Part shown: positions 1-5,157 of the stretch, one piece after another
Position numbering within the stretch: the first letter of the stretch is position 1
How the letters are laid out: every line of letters begins with the position of its first letter
Origin: Fusobacteriota bacterium
GTDB taxonomy: Bacteria; Fusobacteriota; Fusobacteriia; Fusobacteriales; Fusobacteriaceae
DNA length: 8,115 nt
Direction of reading: 5' to 3'
Assembly (NCBI GenBank): GCA_023389595.1
Contig: JAEWEF010000079.1
Location: 1 to 8,115 of the forward strand
Program-made: the position numbers and the translations under genes
Notes under the pieces: model-generated
The model's input: only the letters and a program-made list of their open reading frames with translations
Database searches by the model: none
What the model was told of the DNA's origin: nothing

Positions 1-1401
1 CTTTGCACGGGAACTTTTTTAAATGGAAAAATTGTGATGGGAGATATCACATACGAAGCTGGAAGACAGGGCGAGATGTCGGCAAAAAAATTATCTGATA
101 GTTTGAAAAAATTAGGTATAGAAATAAGTAGATACCAAACGGCAACACCACCACGAATAGACAAAAATAGTATAGATTTTTCCAAAATGGAAAAACTTTT
201 TGGTGAGGAAAATCCGAGATATTTTTCGGTTTTTACTGATAAAGAAAAAAATGCAATTGTTCCTACTTATTTAACTTATACTACTGAGCAAACTATAGAA
301 GTTGTTAAGGAAATGATGAAATTTTCTCCTATCGTTAGTGGAATTATTGAAACTCACGGACCAAGACATTGCCCTTCGATAGACAGAAAAGTTTTAAATT
401 TTCCTGAAAAAATTAAGCATCAAATTTTTCTTGAGCAGGAATCAAGTGAATCTAATGAATTTTATGTTAACGGACTGACAACTGCAATGCCGGCTTTTGT
501 ACAAGATGCAATATTAAAAACTATAACTGGTCTTGAAAATGCAAAAGTTATGAGATACGGTTATGCAGTTGAATATGACTATGCACCGGCTGGTCAACTT
601 TATCCTAGTCTTGAAAGTAAAAAAATTAGTGGACTTTTTTTTGCAGGACAGATTAACGGAACATCTGGCTATGAAGAAGCTGCAGCTCAAGGTTTTATAG
701 CTGGAGTTAACGCTGCGAGAAAAATTTTACAAAAAGATCCAATAGTGATAGATAGAAGCGAAGCTTATATAGGAATTTTGATAGATGACATCATACACAA
801 AAAAACTCCCGAGCCTTACAGAGTTTTACCATCAAGAGCTGAATATAGAATGACACTTAGATTTGACAATGCCTTTATGCGTTTATTTGAAAAAGCTAAA
901 GAGATAGGTATAGTTTCATCTGACAAAATAAAATTTTTAGAAAAATGTATTAATGATGTGTATACTAACATTAATAAAATAAAAGAAACAAAAATTTCTA
1001 TGAACGATGCAAATAATTTTTTAGAGCTTAAGGGAGTAAAAAATAAATTTGCAAAAGGTGTTACAGCTGCAGAGATTTTAAAAATAAAAGAGATAAGTTA
1101 TAACGACTTGAAAGAAATTGTGCCTTTGGAAAATTTTCCAGAATTTGTCGAAAACCAAATCGAAACTATGATAAAATATGAAATTTTTATATCAAGAGAA
1201 GAAAAGCAAATAGAAAAATTTAAAAAAATGGAAAATATGAAAATTCCTAGCGATATAAATTACGACAACATCAAAGGACTATCTAATATCGCAAGAAGTG
1301 GATTAAACGAAGTGAGACCTCTTTCGGTTGGAGAGGCTACAAGAATAAGTGGCGTAACAACAAATGACATTATTTTACTTATAGCAAGCATTGAAAAATA
1401 A
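1..1401 (+). CDS. mnmG: MnmG (GidA), tRNA uridine 5-carboxymethylaminomethyl modification enzyme, 5'-truncated by the window edge
   Basis: The FAD-dependent subunit works in the cytoplasm with MnmE to install the carboxymethylaminomethyl group on wobble uridine (U34) of certain tRNAs. The reading frame is open from base 1, so the GTG/ATG codons at 34-39 are internal. 466 codons are visible; the family is about 620-630 residues, so roughly 155 N-terminal residues, including the GxGxxG FAD-binding loop, are missing. Visible family motifs: TPPRID early on; GPRHCPSID with the conserved catalytic-region cysteine at codon 124 (370-372); [18 protein letters not shown], the second FAD-contacting motif, from 640; [16 protein letters not shown] from 814; and the C-terminal helical, MnmE-interacting region ending in [12 protein letters not shown]. 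No frameshift or lost motif is seen. An intrinsic terminator begins about 10 bases after the stop, so mnmG is a transcription-unit end. Family assignment is very secure. Confidence 0.97.
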   Translation, partial: LCTGTFLNGKIVMGDITYEAGRQGEMSAKKLSDSLKKLGIEISRYQTATPPRIDKNSIDFSKMEKLFGEENPRYFSVFTDKEKNAIVPTYLTYTTEQTIEVVKEMMKFSPIVSGIIETHGPRHCPSIDRKVLNFPEKIKHQIFLEQESSESNEFYVNGLTTAMPAFVQDAILKTITGLENAKVMRYGYAVEYDYAPAGQLYPSLESKKISGLFFAGQINGTSGYEEAAAQGFIAGVNAARKILQKDPIVIDRSEAYIGILIDDIIHKKTPEPYRVLPSRAEYRMTLRFDNAFMRLFEKAKEIGIVSSDKIKFLEKCINDVYTNINKIKETKISMNDANNFLELKGVKNKFAKGVTAAEILKIKEISYNDLKEIVPLENFPEFVENQIETMIKYEIFISREEKQIEKFKKMENMKIPSDINYDNIKGLSNIARSGLNEVRPLSVGEATRISGVTTNDIILLIASIEK

Positions 1402-1451
1402 TAATAATTTTAAAAAGTTAGGCACCGTCCTAACTTTTTTATTTACAAATA
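1401..1451 (+). repeat. 51-bp direct repeat, left copy, containing the terminator
   Basis: This block matches 5041-5091 at 50 of 51 positions; the only difference is T at 1411 against A at 5051. Identity begins at the last base of the mnmG stop codon, includes the 10 bases before the hairpin and continues 11 bases past the T-run (ATTTACAAATA). It ends abruptly on both sides. Functional constraint on a terminator would not explain conservation of the flanks, so duplication is the simpler reading. The copies bracket the transporter operon. Confidence 0.95.
1412..1440 (+). terminator. Intrinsic terminator after mnmG (copy 1)
   Basis: An 11-bp perfect stem pairs AAAAAGTTAGG (1412-1422) with CCTAACTTTTT (1429-1439). 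The loop is CACCGT and a T-run closes the element. It starts about 10 bases after the mnmG stop. The A-run on the 5' side makes it symmetric, so it could also terminate on the other strand, although no converging gene is present. The same hairpin occurs after the permease gene. Confidence 0.93.
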
Positions 1452-1470
1452 TATATAAAATATGTATAAT
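1442..1470 (+). promoter_or_regulatory. Sigma70-type promoter of the TAXI-TRAP operon
   Basis: TTTACA (1442-1447, 5 of 6 matches to TTGACA) is followed by a 17-bp spacer and a perfect TATAAT (1465-1470). Transcription would start near 1477, giving a leader of about 77 bases before the ATG at 1554. The -35 box lies inside the left copy of the 51-bp repeat and the -10 box lies outside it. AT-rich DNA gives many chance -10 boxes, but the ideal spacing and position just after a terminator support this one. Confidence 0.75.
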
Positions 1471-1503
1471 ACTAGTTACATGTATAAAATATATACTATA
1501 CAT
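1462..1503 (+). promoter_or_regulatory. Possible operator: ATGTATA repeats over the promoter and leader start
   Basis: ATGTATA occurs at 1462-1468, overlapping the -10 box, and again at 1480-1486. Its reverse complement TATACAT lies at 1497-1503. The last two form an inverted repeat with a 10-base spacer, just downstream of the predicted start site. This arrangement could bind a dimeric repressor that controls the transporter in response to substrate. No regulator gene is in the window, and low-complexity AT-rich DNA can give such matches by chance, so this is a weak call. Confidence 0.3.
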
Positions 1504-1540
1504 TTTGGAATAGTACTTATTAATCTAAAAAAAACTAAAA

Positions 1541-1547
1541 AGGGGAG
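1541..1547 (+). promoter_or_regulatory. Ribosome binding site of the TAXI gene
   Basis: AGGGGAG lies six bases before the ATG at 1554. It is a strong Shine-Dalgarno sequence and fixes the start of the lipoprotein, whose signal peptide begins at this ATG. Confidence 0.85.
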
Positions 1548-1553
1548 AAAATA

Positions 1554-2549
1554 ATGAAAAAATTTTTAAGTTTTATTTCTATGTTAATTGTGGTATTGTT
1601 ATTAGTTTCTTGTGGAAACAAAACAGAAGAACAAAGCACTAACGGTGAAATTGATAGAAGTAAAGAATTTATAACAGTGGCAACTGGACCTACAAGTGGA
1701 ATATATTTTCCTATAGGTGGAGCCTTTGCAGAAGCTTTAAAAACTGTTGGATATAATACTAGTTCACAAGCTACTGGAGCTTCAGCTGAAAATATTTCAA
1801 TGATAACAAAGGGAGAGGCAGAAATTGCTATTGCTATGCAAGACTCAGTGATGCAAGCATATAAAGGTTTTGGAGCTTACGAAGGGAAACCAAATCCTAA
1901 TCTAAAAGCAATAATGCGTTTATGGCCAAACTACGTTCAATTAGTAACGTTAAAAAAATCTGGAATAAAAAGTGTTGAAGATTTAAAAGGGAAAAGAGTG
2001 GGAGTAGGAGCTGCTAACTCAGGAGTAGAATTAAATGCTCGTATGATTTATGAGGCCTATGGAATGACATATGCAGATAGTAAAATAGATTACCTATCAT
2101 ATGGTGAGGCAATAGATCAAATGAAAAATGGACAATGTGACGCAGCATTTGTTACTTCTGGATTGCCAAATGGAACAATAATGGAACTTGCAACAAGTTA
2201 TGATATGGAAATAGTTCCTATAGATGGTGCAGGTAGAGAAAAACTTGTTGAAAAATATCCTTTCTTCTCTAAGACTATAATACCTGGAAATACATATAAC
2301 AATAAAGAAGATGTTGAATCTGTTTTTGTATATAATATTTTATTAGTAAATGATAAATTATCTGATGAATTAGTTTATGATATAACTAAGACAATTTTTG
2401 ATAATATTTCTATTATTAAAGCATCTCATAACGCTGCAAATAAAAATATAGATATAAGTTTCGGTGTTGAGGATGTTAAAATTCCTCTACATAATGGAGC
2501 AGCAAAATATTGGAAAGAAAAAGGATACAACACTCCTAACAATGACTAA
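1554..2549 (+). CDS. TAXI-family TRAP transporter solute-binding lipoprotein
   Basis: This 331-residue protein is the extracytoplasmic receptor of a TAXI-TRAP importer: it captures the substrate and hands it to the fused permease encoded downstream. Residues 1-19 are a lipoprotein signal peptide (KK, then a long hydrophobic run) ending in LVSC, so Cys20 should be lipidated and the mature protein membrane-anchored. The mature part opens with the TAXI signature ATGPTSGIYFPIGGAFAEAL near residues 44-63. It continues with SAENISMITKGEAEIAIAMQ, LKGKRVGVGAANSGVELNAR and the C-terminal IPLHNGAAKYWKEKGY, all typical of the family. Length is normal. Known TAXI ligands include glutamate-like and dicarboxylate compounds, but the ligand cannot be assigned here. 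It is the first gene of the operon and has the strongest ribosome binding site of the three, which fits the need for excess binding protein. Gly at +2 after the cysteine does not settle which membrane holds it. Confidence 0.93.
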   Translation: MKKFLSFISMLIVVLLLVSCGNKTEEQSTNGEIDRSKEFITVATGPTSGIYFPIGGAFAEALKTVGYNTSSQATGASAENISMITKGEAEIAIAMQDSVMQAYKGFGAYEGKPNPNLKAIMRLWPNYVQLVTLKKSGIKSVEDLKGKRVGVGAANSGVELNARMIYEAYGMTYADSKIDYLSYGEAIDQMKNGQCDAAFVTSGLPNGTIMELATSYDMEIVPIDGAGREKLVEKYPFFSKTIIPGNTYNNKEDVESVFVYNILLVNDKLSDELVYDITKTIFDNISIIKASHNAANKNIDISFGVEDVKIPLHNGAAKYWKEKGYNTPNND

Positions 2550-2569
2550 TAATAAATAAAATTGAAAAA

Positions 2570-3046
2570 ATGGAAAAAAAATCTATATTATTAAAGATAA
2601 AATTCTTAATATGTATTTTTTTAGTAATTGTATTAATTCTTATACAGTTTTATAACAACAATAAATTAATAATTTCTAATCAGATAAACAAAGAAGTATA
2701 TTTTTCTACGTTTGTTAAAAAAGGAGATATTTTAGTTTTTGAATGGGAACATTCTTTTGAACATATTTTATGGAAAGAATTTTATGAAATAACTCCAGAT
2801 AATGAATTTAAACTTTTTACTATTGCAGTTGAGGGATTTGGTGCTGGTATTCCAGCCGAGATGGACTGTACATATAGATATGAAGATGGTCTTATATATA
2901 TGGAAAATATAAAAGGTAGTTCGTTTAAAGAGTTTAATTGGATACATTCTCAAAAACAATTAAGAAAAATACTATTAAATAATAAGGAAATTATTAGTGG
3001 AGAAGATTTGCCAGAAAGAAATAAACTAAGACTACAAATAAAATAA
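2570..3046 (+). CDS. DUF1850 family membrane-anchored protein of the TAXI-TRAP operon
   Basis: This 158-residue protein has unknown biochemical function. Residues 5-28 form one hydrophobic segment after a KK-containing start, an uncleaved anchor or signal peptide with no lipobox cysteine. The rest should lie outside the cytoplasmic membrane. The DUF1850 pattern is visible: WEHSFEHILWKEFYEI at 59-74 (family type HS-x-E...W-x-E) and GFGAGIPAEM at 89-98. DUF1850 genes commonly sit between the TAXI receptor and the fused permease, as here, which suggests an accessory role in receptor docking, assembly or substrate handling; that role is inference. The ATG lies 20 bases after the TAXI stop, and no Shine-Dalgarno sequence is visible in that gap (only A/T-rich sequence with TTGAAAAA). 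Translation may therefore be weak or depend on ribosomes finishing the upstream gene. No better in-frame start is seen upstream. Confidence 0.82.
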   Translation: MEKKSILLKIKFLICIFLVIVLILIQFYNNNKLIISNQINKEVYFSTFVKKGDILVFEWEHSFEHILWKEFYEITPDNEFKLFTIAVEGFGAGIPAEMDCTYRYEDGLIYMENIKGSSFKEFNWIHSQKQLRKILLNNKEIISGEDLPERNKLRLQIK

Positions 3047-3053
3047 AACAAAT

Positions 3054-3061
3054 AAGGAGAG
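3054..3061 (+). promoter_or_regulatory. Ribosome binding site that decides the TTG start of the permease
   Basis: AAGGAGAG lies just before TTG at 3066, with about six bases between GGAG and the start codon. No other in-frame start has a comparable site. The first in-frame ATG, near 3087, lacks one and would remove part of the N-terminal cytoplasmic segment. Confidence 0.8.
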
Positions 3062-3065
3062 TACT

Positions 3066-5021
3066 TTGGAGAAAGAAATAAAAATAGATGAACAAGCTTT
3101 GTTAGAAGAGTTTGAAAAGGAAAGCAGAACTAGAAAATTTGAAAGTATAACATTAAAAAGAATAATGAATTGGATAGCTTTGATTATAACGTTTTATCAT
3201 TTAGCTTATGCTTCTGGGTACTTTATGCCAGAAACGATTAAACATAGATCTTTACACGTTACAATGATGATGTTTATGATCTTTGCGTTATATCCAGGTT
3301 TTAAGAAAACAAGTAGAAAATATATAGTGTGGTATGATTATGTGCTTATGTTTTTATCGCTATCTATACCTATTTACATTTGGATAAATTATCAAGCTAT
3401 AATAGATAGAGTTGGAAATGCAAATATGCCGGACGTTATTATTGGAACTCTTTTAGTTTTACTTGTGTTAGAAACTTCAAGAAGAGTAACTGGTTGGGCT
3501 TTACCAATAATAGGAATAATTTTTATGATATATTCTCTTATGGGAGCAAGACAAGGACTAATACCTATAAATATTCCTGGAGTTTTCTTACATAGAGGAT
3601 TTCAATGGCCAAAGCTTATTGGACATTTGTTTTCAAATACAGAAGGAATATATGGAACTTCTGTTAACGTAGCTTCAACATATATATTTTTATTTATAGT
3701 CTTTGGAGAAGTTATGAATAAATGTGGTATGGGTAAATTTTTTAACGATATAGCAATAGGGCTAGCAGGTCATACAAAAGGTGGTCCAGCAAAAGTGGCA
3801 GTAATTGCTGCTGGATTACTTGGTAGTATAAATGGATCAGCAGTAGCTAATGTTGTTACAACTGGATCATTTACAATACCATTGATGAAAAAAATAGGAT
3901 ATAGTAAAGAATTTTCTGGAGCAGTTTCTTCAACCGCTTCTGTTGGTGGTCAATTATTGCCACCAATAATGGGAGCAGCAGCATTTATAATGGCTGAAAC
4001 ATTAGGAATAAAATATAAAGAGATTGTAGTTGCGGCGGCAATACCAGCTCTTATTTATTATTTAGGAATTATATTTCAAATTCAAATGAGGGCTTCTAAA
4101 GATAGATTAGAGGGCATGCCTAAAGATCAACTGCCTAAAGTTAAAGAAACTTTGAAAACTTATTGGCATCTAACAATTCCAATAATTTTCTTAGTATATA
4201 TGTTATTCTTTAGTGGATATACAGTTATAAAAGGGGCATTTTTAACTATAATATTAACTATCGTAGTTTCTGCTTTGAAAAAAGAAACAAGAATGTCTTT
4301 AAAAGATTTGGAAGAAGCTTTTATCGCTTCAACAAAATCAACAGTATCTGTTGCAATCGCATGTGCTTGTGTTGGAATTGTAATAGGAGTTTCTAGTTTA
4401 ACTGGATTTACTATTAATATGGCAAGTACTATAATTTCATTAGGTGGAAAGAGTTTACTTTTAACTTTGGTATTCACTATGGTAACATGTATGATTCTAG
4501 GTATGGGATTGCCAAGTATACCTGCATATATAATAACAGTAACAATAGCAGCTCCAGCTCTTATACAATTAGGTATAGTTCCTTTAGCAGCTCATTTATT
4601 CTGCTTCTATTTTGCGATGTTTGCAAATATAACACCTCCTGTAGCTCTTGCTTCGTTTGCTGCTGCTGGAATATCGGGCGGAAATCCTATGAAAACGGGA
4701 ATAGTATCTGTCAAGCTAGCTTTAGCAGGATTCATAATTCCTTATATGTTTGTTTACAATAATCAACTTTTACTTATAGATACGCATTTATTACAAGGGA
4801 TACAAGTAGCAATTACTGCATGTATAGGAGTATTTTTGATAAGTGCGGCAGTGGAAGGATTCTTATATGCAAAAGTAAATTTACTTATGAGAGTTATCAT
4901 GATGATAGGAGCATTTTTGCTTATAGATAGTTCATTGTTAACAGATGTAATTGGAATTGCAGTTTTTGTTGCTTCTATATTCATACAAAAAATGATTGCT
5001 AAAAAAAGAGTTATAGTATAA
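3066..5021 (+). CDS. TRAP transporter permease, fused 4TM/12TM (DctQ-DctM type) subunit
   Basis: This 651-residue polytopic inner-membrane protein is the transport subunit of the TAXI-TRAP system. It drives substrate import with an ion gradient rather than ATP. After a charged cytoplasmic N-terminus (residues 1-33), the DctQ-like part has hydrophobic segments near 34-53, 62-77, 89-108 and 122-136. The DctM-like part follows, with the usual two-fold family motifs: GLLGSINGSAVANVVTTGSF at 250-269 and GGQLLPPIMGAAAFIMAE at 294-311 in the first half, then GMGLPSIPAYI at 479-489 and FAMFANITPPVALASFAAAG at 516-535 in the second. Length fits the fused family. The TTG start is chosen from the ribosome binding site at 3054-3061. 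The gene lies 19 bases after the DUF1850 stop, in the same operon, and is followed by a terminator. Sodium is the coupling ion in the best-studied TRAP systems, but it cannot be assigned here. No defects are seen. Confidence 0.94.
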   Translation: MEKEIKIDEQALLEEFEKESRTRKFESITLKRIMNWIALIITFYHLAYASGYFMPETIKHRSLHVTMMMFMIFALYPGFKKTSRKYIVWYDYVLMFLSLSIPIYIWINYQAIIDRVGNANMPDVIIGTLLVLLVLETSRRVTGWALPIIGIIFMIYSLMGARQGLIPINIPGVFLHRGFQWPKLIGHLFSNTEGIYGTSVNVASTYIFLFIVFGEVMNKCGMGKFFNDIAIGLAGHTKGGPAKVAVIAAGLLGSINGSAVANVVTTGSFTIPLMKKIGYSKEFSGAVSSTASVGGQLLPPIMGAAAFIMAETLGIKYKEIVVAAAIPALIYYLGIIFQIQMRASKDRLEGMPKDQLPKVKETLKTYWHLTIPIIFLVYMLFFSGYTVIKGAFLTIILTIVVSALKKETRMSLKDLEEAFIASTKSTVSVAIACACVGIVIGVSSLTGFTINMASTIISLGGKSLLLTLVFTMVTCMILGMGLPSIPAYIITVTIAAPALIQLGIVPLAAHLFCFYFAMFANITPPVALASFAAAGISGGNPMKTGIVSVKLALAGFIIPYMFVYNNQLLLIDTHLLQGIQVAITACIGVFLISAAVEGFLYAKVNLLMRVIMMIGAFLLIDSSLLTDVIGIAVFVASIFIQKMIAKKRVIV

Positions 5022-5040
5022 ATAGAGTTAAGATATAAAT

Positions 5041-5091
5041 ATAATAATTTAAAAAAGTTAGGCACCGTCCTAACTTTTTTATTTACAAATA
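5041..5091 (+). repeat. 51-bp direct repeat, right copy, containing the terminator
   Basis: This is the partner of 1401-1451, with one mismatch (A at 5051). It is in the same orientation and 3640 bp away, measured from copy start to copy start. Here too the identity runs 10 bases before the hairpin and 11 past the T-run. Its TTTACA (5082-5087) has no -10 box at the proper distance, unlike in the left copy. Confidence 0.95.
5051..5080 (+). terminator. Intrinsic terminator after the TRAP permease (copy 2)
   Basis: A 12-bp perfect stem pairs AAAAAAGTTAGG (5051-5062) with CCTAACTTTTTT (5069-5080). The loop is CACCGT. It begins about 30 bases after the permease stop and ends the transporter operon before the separate mfd promoter. 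The hairpin matches the one after mnmG, with one extra A-T pair at its base. Confidence 0.93.
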
Positions 5092-5097
5092 GATGTA

Positions 5098-5126
5098 GTG
5101 AAAAAGATGTGTAAAAATGATATAAT
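5098..5126 (+). promoter_or_regulatory. Extended -10 promoter of mfd
   Basis: GTGAAA (5098-5103, 4 of 6 matches to TTGACA) is followed by 17 bases and a perfect TATAAT (5121-5126). A TG at 5118-5119, one base before the -10 box, makes an extended -10 element (TGATATAAT). Transcription would start near 5133, leaving a leader of about 25 bases. Placement after a terminator suggests mfd is expressed independently of the transporter. Confidence 0.68.
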
Positions 5127-5147
5127 TAAAAAATAATATTATTTTTT

Positions 5148-5153
5148 GGAGAG
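5148..5153 (+). promoter_or_regulatory. Ribosome binding site that decides the mfd start
   Basis: GGAGAG sits four bases before the ATG at 5158. The in-frame TTG at 5146 overlaps this site and has no ribosome binding site of its own, so the ATG is preferred and the protein is 981, not 985, residues. Confidence 0.85.
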
Positions 5154-5157
5154 AAAA

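Noticed and set aside
34..39. GTG/ATG as the start of the first gene
   Set aside because: The frame is open to base 1 and the residues before it (GTFLNGK) match the MnmG family, so the gene continues beyond the window edge.
1477..1553. Riboswitch in the leader of the transporter operon
   Set aside because: The leader is only about 77 bases, nearly all A/T, with one weak 7-bp inverted repeat and no recognizable conserved aptamer core or second terminator.
4160..4477. Minus-strand 105-codon open frame inside the permease gene
   Set aside because: It is a shadow of the coding frame; no promoter or ribosome site was seen and the protein resembles nothing.
4487..4762. Open frame of 91 codons on the + strand inside the permease gene
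   Set aside because: It lies in another frame of a strongly conserved membrane protein, is Ser/Tyr/Cys-rich as expected for a shifted frame, and has no ribosome binding site.
4763..5065. Open frame on the - strand across the permease 3' end and into the terminator
   Set aside because: It is antisense to a conserved gene, resembles no known family and overlaps the terminator hairpin; a shadow frame.
5082..5087. TTTACA in the right repeat as the -35 box of mfd
   Set aside because: The nearest good -10 box (5121-5126) is 33 bases away, far beyond the usual 16-18, and GTGAAA at 5098 has the right spacing.
1401..5091. Insertion sequence or composite transposon carrying the transporter
   Set aside because: There is no transposase or integrase gene, the repeats are direct 51-mers built on a terminator rather than inverted ends, and no separate target-site duplication is visible.
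5146..5148. TTG start for mfd
   Set aside because: It overlaps the GGAGAG ribosome binding site that serves the ATG at 5158 and has no such site itself.
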